Shown: piece by piece, positions 27,497 through 36,238 of the stretch
Layout of the letters: every line of letters starts with the position of its first letter
Numbering within the stretch: the stretch's first letter is position 1
NCBI GenBank assembly: GCA_913054135.1
Contig: CAJXJK010000001.1
Location: 310,001-374,000 of the forward strand
Direction: 5' to 3'
Source: an uncultured Flavobacteriales bacterium
GTDB taxonomy: Bacteria > Bacteroidota > Bacteroidia > Flavobacteriales_D > Crocinitomicaceae
Length of the DNA: 64,000 nt
Notes under the pieces: model-generated
Databases searched by the model: none
The model's input: the letters and a program-made list of their open reading frames with translations, nothing else
Told to the model about the DNA's origin: nothing
Made by a program: the position numbers and the translations under genes

Positions 27497-27808
27497 TTAA
27501 GCTTTAATACTATCAATTTTGATTTCAGTCAAATACTGTCTGTGACCGTTTTTCTTCTTATACCCTTTTCTTCTCTTCTTCTTGAAAACGATTACTTTAT
27601 CACCTTTAAGGTGTCTTACTACTGAAGCAGATACTTTTGCTCCTTTAATAGCTGGGGCGCCAACGCTCACTTTACCACTGTTTTCAGTTAAAAGTACATT
27701 ATCAAAATCTACTTTAGAACCTTCATCAGCTTGCAATCTGTGAACGAAAATTTGCTGGTCTTTCTCAACTTTAAACTGTTGGCCTGCTATTTCTACAATT
27801 GCGTACAT
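27497..27808 (-). CDS. rplU: Ribosomal protein L21
   Basis: L21 binds 23S rRNA domain I and contacts L20. The 103-residue protein begins MYAIVEIAGQQFKVEKDQQI and has the basic loop FKKKRRKGYKKKNGHRQ. It is the first gene of the rplU-rpmA unit with a TATCTTTG box upstream. Unlike its partner L27 it has no extension. Confidence 0.96.
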   Translation of the reverse strand: MYAIVEIAGQQFKVEKDQQIFVHRLQADEGSKVDFDNVLLTENSGKVSVGAPAIKGAKVSASVVRHLKGDKVIVFKKKRRKGYKKKNGHRQYLTEIKIDSIKA

Positions 27809-27871
27809 AACAAATATTATTATTAATTAAAATTATTTAGTCCCATTCAGACAAAAATCGAAACGGGAGCG

Positions 27872-27879
27872 CAAAGATA
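27872..27879 (-). promoter_or_regulatory. TAnnTTTG -7 box for rplU-rpmA
   Basis: The minus strand reads TATCTTTG. Transcription should start near 27866, giving a leader of about 58 bases. In that leader TCCCGTTTC can pair with GAATGGGA, a possible hairpin for ribosomal autoregulation. Confidence 0.6.
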
Positions 27880-27904
27880 GAAGTTTATTTTGAAAATTCT
27901 ATAG

Positions 27905-28837
27905 CTAAACTACTTTATTTTCAGTAGTTGATTCGTCTTTTTTCACCCCCGAGCGGTTCATCAAGAACACACCTACCAAAATGAGCGCTACCCACAGGTA
28001 ATTTTCAGGTGGAAATGCCTCACCATCTAACACACCTATAAGTATTGCTACCACTGGCAACATGTATGCGACCGCAGATGCGAAAACGTGATTTGAAATT
28101 GCTATTAAACGGGTAAAAAGTAAAACTGCGATTGCTGTGCCAATCACCGAAAGTATTGATAAATAACCCAAGGCTTTTACCCCGTCAGGATGCTGAATAA
28201 TTGGATTAAATGCGTCAGTTGCAATCGCAATCAATATGGCCGCAGGTAAAATAGTCATGAATGATAATGCCGTGATAGCTGAAGATGGAATGTGTTGAAG
28301 TTTGAATTTTATGGTTGTCAAACTAATGGCATACCCAATGGTTGCAGGAAAAAGAAAAAAGGCATAACGGATATCCTTATTTAAACTAATATCTGATTGA
28401 CTATTCAGAACGAAAAACAAACCTGCGCTCCCTACGCCCAAACCTATCATTTGTAATAAAGAAGGTTTTGATTTGTAAAAAAGCACACCAATAAGCACCA
28501 CGAAAAATGAAGTAGACATATTGATTAATCCGGCCAAAGAACTATTGATTCCGGTTTCAGCTAGCGTAAACATAATAGCAGGCATAAGATTACCGAAAAA
28601 ACCAGTTACCAAGAGCAGTAACCATGTTTTCTTCGTCATGTATTGTCTAAACTTTATTGCTATAGGAGCCAAAACGATACTTGCAATTATGATACGCACG
28701 GCACCTACTTGATACGGATTCATGACCATCTCTTCGCCCCCAGCTGGGAACATACTCTTCTTCATCAGGATGAAAGAACTTCCCCAAGTCAGTGAAAGAA
28801 AAATGAATAATAACCAAACCAAGGTTTTGTTGTTCAT
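27905..28837 (-). CDS. EamA/DMT-family transporter
   Basis: Ten membrane helices in two EamA repeats, 310 residues from MNNKTLVWLLFIFLSLTWGSSFILMKKS. The second repeat starts around IRYAFFLFPATIGYAIS. The family exports metabolites or drugs; the substrate is unknown. I move the start to 28837 because the track start at 28873 overlaps a TATTTTTG promoter box and adds a segment with no counterpart in the family. Confidence 0.87.
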   Translation of the reverse strand: MNNKTLVWLLFIFLSLTWGSSFILMKKSMFPAGGEEMVMNPYQVGAVRIIIASIVLAPIAIKFRQYMTKKTWLLLLVTGFFGNLMPAIMFTLAETGINSSLAGLINMSTSFFVVLIGVLFYKSKPSLLQMIGLGVGSAGLFFVLNSQSDISLNKDIRYAFFLFPATIGYAISLTTIKFKLQHIPSSAITALSFMTILPAAILIAIATDAFNPIIQHPDGVKALGYLSILSVIGTAIAVLLFTRLIAISNHVFASAVAYMLPVVAILIGVLDGEAFPPENYLWVALILVGVFLMNRSGVKKDESTTENKVV

Positions 28838-28870
28838 TGCAATGAGTAGATTCTTGAGTGAATCAGTGAG

Positions 28871-28878
28871 CAAAAATA
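28871..28878 (-). promoter_or_regulatory. TAnnTTTG -7 box for the DMT transporter
   Basis: The minus strand reads TATTTTTG, 33 bases before the ATG at 28837. It rules out the upstream start codon of the ORF track as the main start. Confidence 0.55.
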
Positions 28879-28911
28879 ATCCAATTTACGGCATAAACCT
28901 GCTTTCAATAT

Positions 28912-28948
28912 CAAAATTTGAAGACACAATTGTCAAATCCAAATTTTG
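28912..28948. promoter_or_regulatory. Nested dyad between DMT transporter and deoxynucleoside kinase genes
   Basis: CAAAATTTG and CAAATTTTG form a perfect 9-bp inverted repeat, and an 8-bp palindrome ACAATTGT sits almost exactly at its centre. It is upstream of the DMT -7 box in a divergent intergenic region. It could be an operator or a chance AT-rich dyad. Confidence 0.3.
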
Positions 28949-29024
28949 TTGATAAAAAGTGTTTCACCCTGCTCAATTGAATACATTATATTTATACTTT
29001 TAGACCTCTTAAATATTTTGAATT

Positions 29025-29639
29025 ATGCACATAGCAGTAGCTGGAAATATCGGATCAGGAAAAACAACTTTAACAAAGTTATTGTCTAAACATTATGGTT
29101 GGGGTACTCACTTTGAAGATGTAGAACAAAATCCTTATTTGAATGATTTCTATGAAGACATGCAAAGATGGTCTTTCAACTTGCAAGTGTACTATTTGAA
29201 TAGTCGCTTTACTCAAATTCAGGATATTAAAGCGAATGAAGGAAATGTAATTCAGGACAGAACGATTTACGAGGATGCTTATATTTTCGCTCCGAATCTT
29301 CATTCAATGGGATTAATGACCACGAGAGATTTTGAAAATTATTTTTCATTGTTTAACCTCTTAGAGTCTTTCATATCTGCTCCTGATGTTTTAATTTATC
29401 TAAAAGCTTCTGTTCCAACTTTAGTAAGTCAAATTCAAAAAAGAGGAAGAGAATACGAAGAGTCAATTAGATTAGATTATTTGAAAAGATTGAACGAGCG
29501 TTATGAGGCGTGGATTTCTACTTATGACAAAGGGAAACTAATTGTTATTGATGTGGATGATAATAACTTTCATGAAGATGCTGACGACCTTGGTAAAATC
29601 ATCAATTCAATTGACGCCGAGATTAACGGATTATTCTAA
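29025..29639 (+). CDS. Deoxynucleoside kinase
   Basis: Phosphorylates deoxynucleosides for salvage. The P-loop GNIGSGKTTL opens the 204-residue protein, and the active-site motif is IQDRTIYEDAYIF (DRx type). QKRGREYEESIRLDYLKRLNERYEAWI is the lid region of the dAK/dGK/dCK family. The stop overlaps the next gene by one base. Which nucleoside is preferred cannot be told from sequence here. Confidence 0.9.
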   Translation: MHIAVAGNIGSGKTTLTKLLSKHYGWGTHFEDVEQNPYLNDFYEDMQRWSFNLQVYYLNSRFTQIQDIKANEGNVIQDRTIYEDAYIFAPNLHSMGLMTTRDFENYFSLFNLLESFISAPDVLIYLKASVPTLVSQIQKRGREYEESIRLDYLKRLNERYEAWISTYDKGKLIVIDVDDNNFHEDADDLGKIINSIDAEINGLF

Positions 29640-30157
29640 TGTTATTTTCTTTCAGGTCATACTTTTTGCTAACCTTATTTTTGGTTGGCTCTATATCGGC
29701 AAACGCTCAAACTGACAAAGAAAGAGAGCTTGCTAACAATGCACTAAGCTATACTGAAAGTACGATTAGCCTTCTTGACTCATTAATCCAATTTTCGAAC
29801 GATTTCTTAGAGAAGAATATAGAAAATGATCAAAAAGATTTTTCTTCCTTGTATGCTGAAATGAAATTCATGAACAAGCACATTAAAAAAGGGGTGAAAA
29901 TTGCAAATAAGCTGATGAATAAAATGTCCAAAAGAGATGGGACTTTCACTAAGAAAGAATTTAATGCTTTTGAAGAAATCTATTTATACGAAAGAGGACA
30001 AGAAGATTTTTTTGAATGTTACGAAAATATAATGCGGGCAGAAGAGAAAGACAACTTTGAAAGCGGAATGTATTCTTTAATTAGCCGTCTTTCTAAGACA
30101 CAATTCTATATGAAAGATTACAGCAGAGTTTTAGAAGATCTTCTCGCAACCAAATAA
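29639..30157 (+). CDS. Hypothetical secreted helical protein
   Basis: 172 residues with a signal peptide ending in SANA-QTDK. The mature part is helical and charged (FMNKHIKKGVKIANKLMNKMSK), without a family I recognise. It is coupled to the deoxynucleoside kinase gene by a one-base overlap and precedes engB by three bases. The gene order gives no clear functional hint. Confidence 0.65.
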   Translation: MLFSFRSYFLLTLFLVGSISANAQTDKERELANNALSYTESTISLLDSLIQFSNDFLEKNIENDQKDFSSLYAEMKFMNKHIKKGVKIANKLMNKMSKRDGTFTKKEFNAFEEIYLYERGQEDFFECYENIMRAEEKDNFESGMYSLISRLSKTQFYMKDYSRVLEDLLATK

Positions 30158-30160
30158 GTC

Positions 30161-30763
30161 ATGAAAATTAATACGGCACAATTCGTAATCAGTAATACTG
30201 ACATCACTAAATGTCCTGAGGCAAATATGCCTGAGTACGCCTTTATCGGCAGATCAAACGTTGGGAAGTCATCTTTAATTAACATGTTGACCAATCGTAA
30301 AAGCTTGGCCAAAATTTCAGGAAAACCCGGAAAAACTCAACTCATCAACCACTTTTTGATAAATGACGAATGGTATTTGGTTGATTTACCAGGCTATGGT
30401 TTTGCAAAAACAGGTAAAACTCAACGATTAAAATGGGAGAAGTTTATCAATGAATACCTTTTAAAAAGAGAAAACCTCTTAAACGTTTTCGTTCTTATTG
30501 ACAGCCGACACGAACCTCAAAGAATAGATTTGAATTTTATGGGATGGCTCGGAGAAAATGGCATTCCATTTTCAATTGTTTTTACCAAACTTGATAAGTT
30601 ACGCCCAAGTCAAAAAGGTTCTTTTTACCCTCAATACAAACGTGAAATGCTAAAAATTTGGGAAGAAATGCCTCCACACTTTATCACTTCATCCACTGAC
30701 GGAACTGGAAAGGAAGAGCTCTTAGAATATATTGAGGCAATTAGCGAAAACTACACTCCTTAA
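30161..30763 (+). CDS. engB: Ribosome biogenesis GTPase EngB
   Basis: EngB (YihA/YsxC) is a P-loop GTPase needed for 50S assembly. G1 is [17 protein letters not shown]3 is [15 protein letters not shown]4 is FTKLDK, and the [15 protein letters not shown] switch segment is typical. 200 residues is the normal length. It converges with gldC, overlapping it by four bases. Confidence 0.96.
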   Translation: MKINTAQFVISNTDITKCPEANMPEYAFIGRSNVGKSSLINMLTNRKSLAKISGKPGKTQLINHFLINDEWYLVDLPGYGFAKTGKTQRLKWEKFINEYLLKRENLLNVFVLIDSRHEPQRIDLNFMGWLGENGIPFSIVFTKLDKLRPSQKGSFYPQYKREMLKIWEEMPPHFITSSTDGTGKEELLEYIEAISENYTP

Positions 30764-31104
30764 CTCAAAGGAGGTAAGATGTTCATTTTATCAGCAAAAT
30801 GAGCACAATAATCTTTTAAATCTTCAGTGATATTTTTCTCACCTGTCGCTCTCTCAAAAGTATCAGCCATAGTAAGCAATGTTTGATGAAAAAACTTCTT
30901 CATCTCATCAACAGTCATATCTTTTGTCCAAAGATCAATACGCATTGCATTCATTTCTTTCTCATCCCAAAATGACATAATCATTGCCTTTGCCGAAGCA
31001 TTGTCTACTCCGCCGTCTTCGGCAGACCATTTAATGTTCTCAGGAATATTATTCTCGTTCGTAGTGACTTGAACTTTTATGTTTGATTTCTTTAGATTAC
31101 TCAT
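30760..31104 (-). CDS. gldC: Gliding motility protein GldC
   Basis: GldC is a soluble component associated with Bacteroidota gliding. The 114-residue protein begins [22 protein letters not shown] and has [26 protein letters not shown], which matches the family. It overlaps the end of gldB by eight bases, the gldB-gldC order found in flavobacteria. GldB and GldC are thought to support gliding together with the T9SS. Confidence 0.93.
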   Translation of the reverse strand: MSNLKKSNIKVQVTTNENNIPENIKWSAEDGGVDNASAKAMIMSFWDEKEMNAMRIDLWTKDMTVDEMKKFFHQTLLTMADTFERATGEKNITEDLKDYCAHFADKMNILPPLS

Positions 31105-32107
31105 TCTCTGGTTTGTATGTTTTTAAAAACTTTGACTCTTTAGTTTCATTCAAAAGTTCTACTAAGGTAACTTCTTCATTCTTTTCCATGTATTGCTGCA
31201 CCATTCTCCAGCCCATAAATTGACCTAATCTTCCTGGTGAACCTTCAATCCCAACAGTAGTTGGCGCCTCTTCAAAAAATCTCAAATTAACTTTCATATC
31301 AGTGCTATAAACCCAGTCTTGATCAAGTAAAAACTGCCAAACATCATCTTCACTAGCCAAACAAAAGTCATATTCTTCTTCAGTATATCTTATTTTCAAA
31401 TGGTCTTCCATTTCAGGATTCATTGCATCTATGAAATATCTCAACTTACCGTAGTAAATCATATTAGATAAAAAAGTATCTGATGTAGGATCTCCCAAAA
31501 CATTTGTAGCCAGCCAAGAATGGGCAATATCAACAAGCATATAATCATGCTCCATTTTCTCTTTCATATAAATCGGAAATCCGAGCTCTGAGATAATAGA
31601 ATTGAACTGACCCAAATACATATCTAATCCTAAACCAATCTTCTTATCAGTTGAGATCACTCCATAATTAAAAGCCGAATTATAAGTAACTAAACCTTCA
31701 GGTAATGCAGCATCTGGCAAATGATATTTCAATCTCTTAAACATCTCAGTAATATCTTCTTGATCAGATTCAAAATCAGAAAATTCAGATCTTATATCTT
31801 TTGCGGCCACCTTCATTGTCGTATCGGTGATAAAATAATAAAGGTAATGCCCAATAGAATCGTCATATACAGAACCAGATCTCAACATTTCAAAAACGTA
31901 GAACTCATATAGTTCACCTCCTGTTTCAATCAATTCAGCATTTATCTTAGACATTTCTTCAGGAGAGTCCGCCGCAAACATCTTTTCTTCAAAGCGATCA
32001 AAACTCATTTCAAAGTCTACATCTGAGACATCAACGTCCAATTTATCGGAAGAACAGCCCGTTAGAACGAGGATAGATAAGATTGTAACGAGAAAACGTC
32101 TATGCAT
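31097..32107 (-). CDS. gldB: Gliding motility lipoprotein GldB
   Basis: A lipoprotein (SILVLTGC-SSD) of 336 residues. DVDFEMSFDRFEEKMFAADSPEE and AFNYGVISTDKKIGLGLDMYLG are recognisable GldB segments, and the protein has the metallopeptidase-like fold shape of the family. GldB is required for gliding in Flavobacterium. It starts 45 bases from a divergent PorT-family gene. Confidence 0.93.
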   Translation of the reverse strand: MHRRFLVTILSILVLTGCSSDKLDVDVSDVDFEMSFDRFEEKMFAADSPEEMSKINAELIETGGELYEFYVFEMLRSGSVYDDSIGHYLYYFITDTTMKVAAKDIRSEFSDFESDQEDITEMFKRLKYHLPDAALPEGLVTYNSAFNYGVISTDKKIGLGLDMYLGQFNSIISELGFPIYMKEKMEHDYMLVDIAHSWLATNVLGDPTSDTFLSNMIYYGKLRYFIDAMNPEMEDHLKIRYTEEEYDFCLASEDDVWQFLLDQDWVYSTDMKVNLRFFEEAPTTVGIEGSPGRLGQFMGWRMVQQYMEKNEEVTLVELLNETKESKFLKTYKPENE

Positions 32108-32152
32108 TGCTGAGAATTTCTTAATATTGTGTACAAATTAAACTACAAAATT

Positions 32153-33034
32153 ATGAAAAAGTTACTTTCCCTTCTTTTAATTAGTGGATTTGCATTCGGA
32201 GCCCAAGCACAAGACAAAAAATTTCAGATCGGATTGGTTTTAGGACCAACCTTTAACTGGGCAAAAATTCAAACCTCAGAAATTGAGAGAAACGGTATAG
32301 GAACTGGATTCACAATCGGAATTGGTGGAAACTACCTTTTCAACGAAAATATCGGATTAGCTTCAGGTGTTCAGTTTGATTTAGAGTCATTCAAAATCAA
32401 TTACGGTTCAAACGCCACATCTACTACTCCGTCAGGAAGAGTTTTTTATGGCTACAATGACACAGACATCTTAAAGTATGATGACGAAACAGATGTTGTT
32501 GAAGGCTTAGATACCGCAAAAGTGATGGAACTTACTACTAGAAAATTCAAAGGAAAGTACGTTACAGTGCCAATCTTTTTGAAGTTTCAAACTAACATGA
32601 TTGGTAAATTTAAATACTACGGTAAATTCGGTTTGAGAACTTCATTCTTAGTAGGAAGTAGATTTGATGATGAGGGATATGACGCAACTTTCACAGGTGG
32701 AAATTATGTAAGAACAGGAACTGCAACTCATACTTTAAGAGCTGACATGAAACCTGTTACTTTATTAAAAGGATTAACTCCAATTAGAACTGCTGTTGGT
32801 ATTTACGGTGGAGCTGAGTGGAATTTCACAGGAAGCACATTCTTATATATGGAAGCTGGATTCAATTACGGAATTACGCCATCAATGCAAATTACTTCTG
32901 GTCACTTAGTTAACCAAGTGAGTGACGCGGCTGCTGGTTCGGCATACGAAACTGGTAACTTTACGAGAATGGCATTAGATATCAAAAACAACCCACAGCA
33001 CATCTTTGAGGTGAAGGTTGGATTGTTATTCTAA
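32153..33034 (+). CDS. PorT-family outer-membrane beta-barrel protein
   Basis: A 293-residue barrel protein with signal peptide MKKLLSLLLISGFAFGAQA-QDK. FQIGLVLGPTFNWAKIQ and IGIGGNYLFNENIGLASGVQFDLES are typical of PorT/outer-membrane-barrel domains in Bacteroidota. The start at 32153 gives a clean signal peptide; the track start adds eight residues. It is divergent from gldB and six bases before nadE. A role in T9SS, as for PorT, is possible but the family is broad. Confidence 0.75.
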   Translation: MKKLLSLLLISGFAFGAQAQDKKFQIGLVLGPTFNWAKIQTSEIERNGIGTGFTIGIGGNYLFNENIGLASGVQFDLESFKINYGSNATSTTPSGRVFYGYNDTDILKYDDETDVVEGLDTAKVMELTTRKFKGKYVTVPIFLKFQTNMIGKFKYYGKFGLRTSFLVGSRFDDEGYDATFTGGNYVRTGTATHTLRADMKPVTLLKGLTPIRTAVGIYGGAEWNFTGSTFLYMEAGFNYGITPSMQITSGHLVNQVSDAAAGSAYETGNFTRMALDIKNNPQHIFEVKVGLLF

Positions 33035-33040
33035 GAAATC

Positions 33041-33814
33041 ATGAACTATCCTAAAGTAATTGATCACATAAGTGATTGGTTAAAGACCTACGCGCTTAAT
33101 GCTAAGTGCGAAGGTTTTATCATTGGAATAAGTGGCGGAATTGATTCTGCCGTTACCTCAACCCTTTGCGCAAGAACAGGTCTCAAACTTATCTGTTTAG
33201 AGATGGGGATTCATCAGCATCCTGATGAAGTAAACAGAGGGATGGAACACATTCAATGGCTTGAAGACAATTTTGAAAACGTCTCACATCAAAGAATCAA
33301 CCTCACGAACACTTTTGAAAGTATGCGTCTAGTTTTGGATGACAAAACTAAAAAGCACGGGCTTTCAATGGCAAACACAAGAGCTAGAATCAGAATGACG
33401 ACTCTTTATGCTGTTGCTCAAGCAAATGCCTGTCTTGTTGCCGGAACCGGAAATAAAGTTGAAGATTTTGGTGTAGGATTCTACACAAAATACGGAGATG
33501 GCGGAGTTGACTTAAGTCCGATAGCCGATCTTTATAAATCAGATGTTTTTGCAATAGCCAAAGAACTAAATATTGTTTCGTCTATTCAAAATGCTGCACC
33601 AACAGATGGGCTTTGGAAAGATGAGCGAACAGATGAAGGGCAGCTTGGTGCTACATACCCCGAATTAGAATGGGCCATGCAATACGAAGGAGATGGTTCT
33701 GGACTTAGTGATCGTCAAAAAGAAGTGATTGAAATCTACAATTCATTTCACAGAGCAAACAAACACAAAATGGTAGCGATTCCAGTTTGTGAGATTCCAA
33801 AAGAATTGAAATAA
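33041..33814 (+). CDS. nadE: NAD+ synthase (ammonia-dependent type)
   Basis: NadE makes NAD from nicotinate adenine dinucleotide. The ATP-binding P-loop GISGGIDSAV is near residues 29-38, and TRARIRMTTLYAVA and GTGNKVEDFGVGFYTKYGDGGVD follow. The 257-residue length without a glutaminase domain marks the ammonia-dependent type. In flavobacteria nadE is often next to gldB and gldC, as here. Confidence 0.95.
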   Translation: MNYPKVIDHISDWLKTYALNAKCEGFIIGISGGIDSAVTSTLCARTGLKLICLEMGIHQHPDEVNRGMEHIQWLEDNFENVSHQRINLTNTFESMRLVLDDKTKKHGLSMANTRARIRMTTLYAVAQANACLVAGTGNKVEDFGVGFYTKYGDGGVDLSPIADLYKSDVFAIAKELNIVSSIQNAAPTDGLWKDERTDEGQLGATYPELEWAMQYEGDGSGLSDRQKEVIEIYNSFHRANKHKMVAIPVCEIPKELK

Positions 33815-33870
33815 ATCTTTCTATTTTTCGTCATCTTAAGGTTACTTTTCACAATTCCTGACATTAAGAA

Positions 33871-34524
33871 TTGAAAACTTTAAGATTGAAACGACTTTTC
33901 TTCATACTCACATTATCACTTAGTCAATTGGCTATTTGTCAAGATGATCTTGATGAAATATTTGATGACGGCCTATCAAATCGCCACTTAAGAATCGGAT
34001 CAGACGCTTCAATTTTAGCAGGTGGAACGGTTGCGGCATTTCTTGATTATCATCCACAAAGAGAACTATCATACAGAATTGGAGCTGGCATAATGCCGTT
34101 TGCTTATCAAATTGATTTATCAAACATCAATAAAGCTCTTCCCGTATTTGACAATTCAGTACAAGTCGGATACTTTTTGCAAGCATCATTCGCATTTCAT
34201 TATAAGTTTTGCTGGAATCAGCCTTTTGACATTTATCATTTGATTGGTATTGAGCGTTGGCAATTTAATGCCAATCACGGATTCAATGTCAAACGGACGA
34301 AAGTTGAAGCCTTGTCAGTTGGTTTTGGTTTTGACATAGGATTAAAATGGCGTATTGATACAAGATTCGGGATTTATGCTGGGATTGATAAAAGCATCAG
34401 AAACTTAAATGAAAACTCAAACACACAGGTCTTTAGAGGCTTTTATTACTCAACGAATACTGATCAAAGACATGAAATTCTTACAGGTATGGATGCCAGC
34501 TTTGAGGTATCTTTCAAACTTTAA
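33871..34524 (+). CDS. Outer-membrane barrel of the QDDLDxIFDDG group, copy 1
   Basis: 217 residues from a TTG start. The signal peptide should be cut before QDDLDEIFDDG, an acidic stretch that the protein at 39827 repeats almost exactly. The rest shows alternating strands (FAFHYKFCWN, VGFGFDIGLKWRIDTRFGIYAG) and ends in SFKL, like a small outer-membrane barrel. I know of no function. It opens a run of envelope genes that includes an M48 protease and the second copy. Confidence 0.65.
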   Translation: MKTLRLKRLFFILTLSLSQLAICQDDLDEIFDDGLSNRHLRIGSDASILAGGTVAAFLDYHPQRELSYRIGAGIMPFAYQIDLSNINKALPVFDNSVQVGYFLQASFAFHYKFCWNQPFDIYHLIGIERWQFNANHGFNVKRTKVEALSVGFGFDIGLKWRIDTRFGIYAGIDKSIRNLNENSNTQVFRGFYYSTNTDQRHEILTGMDASFEVSFKL

Positions 34525-34536
34525 GAATGAAATCAG

Positions 34537-34544
34537 TATATTTG
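34537..34544 (+). promoter_or_regulatory. TAnnTTTG -7 box for the 34589-39323 operon
   Basis: TATATTTG lies 44 bases before the ATG at 34589. The three genes that follow are spaced 0-1 base apart, so this is probably their shared promoter. Confidence 0.5.
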
Positions 34545-34588
34545 ATAAGGCAGCAAAATTCACCCAAAACTACTTAACCCATTAAAAG

Positions 34589-36238
34589 ATGAGATTATTA
34601 ATTCTTTGTTTTTTACTATTGCCATTTGTTGGATTCTCCCAAACTGACTTATCTAAAAATGTAAAGTGGTCAGAACTTTATGAGAAAAGTAAAAAAGTTG
34701 CCGAACCTACTGTGATAGGTCAAGATGGTGAAAACATTTACATCATTAGGTTCATAAAAAAGAAAAGGTACATTGAAAAATACAGCCTTAATTCTTTGAC
34801 ACTTAAAAGGTCATTGCTTTTAGAATTGGAGTTCAATGACAAAGACTTGACTTTGATTGATCAATTCATGTTTGATGACCAACCCACGCTTTACACCAAT
34901 TTTTACAATAAGAAAACAGAGAAATCTTACTTCTTTATTCAAACAGTGAACACAAACACACTTACAGTAGGTAAGCCTATAAAAGTTGCAGAAAGAGACA
35001 TTCAAAAGTCGAAAGGATTTATGTCTGGCTACACTACTTCATTCAGAGCGAGATACGGAGCAAAGATGAAACGATCAGAGGATGGAGAATTGGGGATTTT
35101 TTGGACTGGAAAACATGAAATGAAATCACCTCCCAAAAAAGGCGATCCACCTCATAAAACGAACGAATTTGTTGGGGCTTTGTATGATGCCAATTTAAAA
35201 TTGAAAAGTGAATTTGAAGTAAAATTACCTTGGGAAAATTTTGCAACTACAAAAAGCATCCTCTCAAATGATGGGATTTACTACATGCTTGGATATGAAT
35301 ATGAGCTTGGAGAAGAGAAGAAACTGTTAAGAAACAGAATAACTATTGAAGCAGGACAATTGCATGTAGTGATGGTAGACACAGAGAGCGGTGAAATTGA
35401 AACGGTTGACATTGACACGGAAGAAATGGAAATTGAGATGTTGACATTCAGACTACTTTCTAAAGGAGGATTTCAAGTTGCAGGTTTGACCTCAGAAGAA
35501 GAAAAAGGAGTTTCGGGAACATTCGCCATAACATTTGACGACTCTTTTGAAGAAGTGAACAACAATTCTCACAGATTTGAAGATGACTTTATCACAACAA
35601 CTTGGTCTGATCGTTCAAAGAAGAAATTAGATAAAAAGAACAAAAAAGAAGATAAGAAAGGGAAGCAAAAATCTGTGCCGGTTTTCTACAACTACTACAT
35701 TGATCATTTGATTGAAAAACCTGATGGAACAACCACTATGTTAGCAGAACAATATTATGTAAGAGTTGTTACAACTACCTATACTGATTCACAAGGTAAT
35801 ATGCGAACTAGAACCACGTACTACTATTATTACAATGATATCATTGCTGTGAATTTTGACGCCAAAGGTGATTTCGATTGGAAAACGTTGGTTGAAAAAA
35901 AGCAGGTGAGTGTGAATGATGGAGGTTATTACTCTTCATACTTCGTGGTGCCTAACGAAAATGAAATAAATATCGTTTACAATGATTCAGAATCTAACAT
36001 TGAAGAAACTGAAGGGCTCTCGGCAAAAGAGAAGAAAGCTCTTAGAAAAAATGTTATTGGTGTTCAAGTAACGCTTGATGCCGAAGGAGAGCAATCAAAA
36101 GGAAAACTATTTGAATTTACTGAAGAAGTTAAAATGAGACTGGTTCCTAAAGTATGTACAAAGGCTGGAGACGACATTGTTTTCATTTATGCTAAAGGTA
36201 AAAAGGGACACAAATTAGGAACAATCAAACTTGACTAA
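34589..36238 (+). CDS. Hypothetical secreted protein (549 aa)
   Basis: A signal peptide (FVGFS-QTD) precedes a strand-rich protein with repeated blade-like segments such as QDGENIYIIRFIKKKRYIEKY, which could form a propeller, and a Lys-rich stretch KKKLDKKNKKEDKKGKQK. Near residue 400 is a Tyr-rich patch (TYYYYYND). I do not recognise the family. It is directly adjacent to the M48 protease gene (stop and start touch), so they are surely co-translated. A periplasmic partner of the protease is a reasonable guess. Confidence 0.65.
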   Translation: MRLLILCFLLLPFVGFSQTDLSKNVKWSELYEKSKKVAEPTVIGQDGENIYIIRFIKKKRYIEKYSLNSLTLKRSLLLELEFNDKDLTLIDQFMFDDQPTLYTNFYNKKTEKSYFFIQTVNTNTLTVGKPIKVAERDIQKSKGFMSGYTTSFRARYGAKMKRSEDGELGIFWTGKHEMKSPPKKGDPPHKTNEFVGALYDANLKLKSEFEVKLPWENFATTKSILSNDGIYYMLGYEYELGEEKKLLRNRITIEAGQLHVVMVDTESGEIETVDIDTEEMEIEMLTFRLLSKGGFQVAGLTSEEEKGVSGTFAITFDDSFEEVNNNSHRFEDDFITTTWSDRSKKKLDKKNKKEDKKGKQKSVPVFYNYYIDHLIEKPDGTTTMLAEQYYVRVVTTTYTDSQGNMRTRTTYYYYYNDIIAVNFDAKGDFDWKTLVEKKQVSVNDGGYYSSYFVVPNENEINIVYNDSESNIEETEGLSAKEKKALRKNVIGVQVTLDAEGEQSKGKLFEFTEEVKMRLVPKVCTKAGDDIVFIYAKGKKGHKLGTIKLD

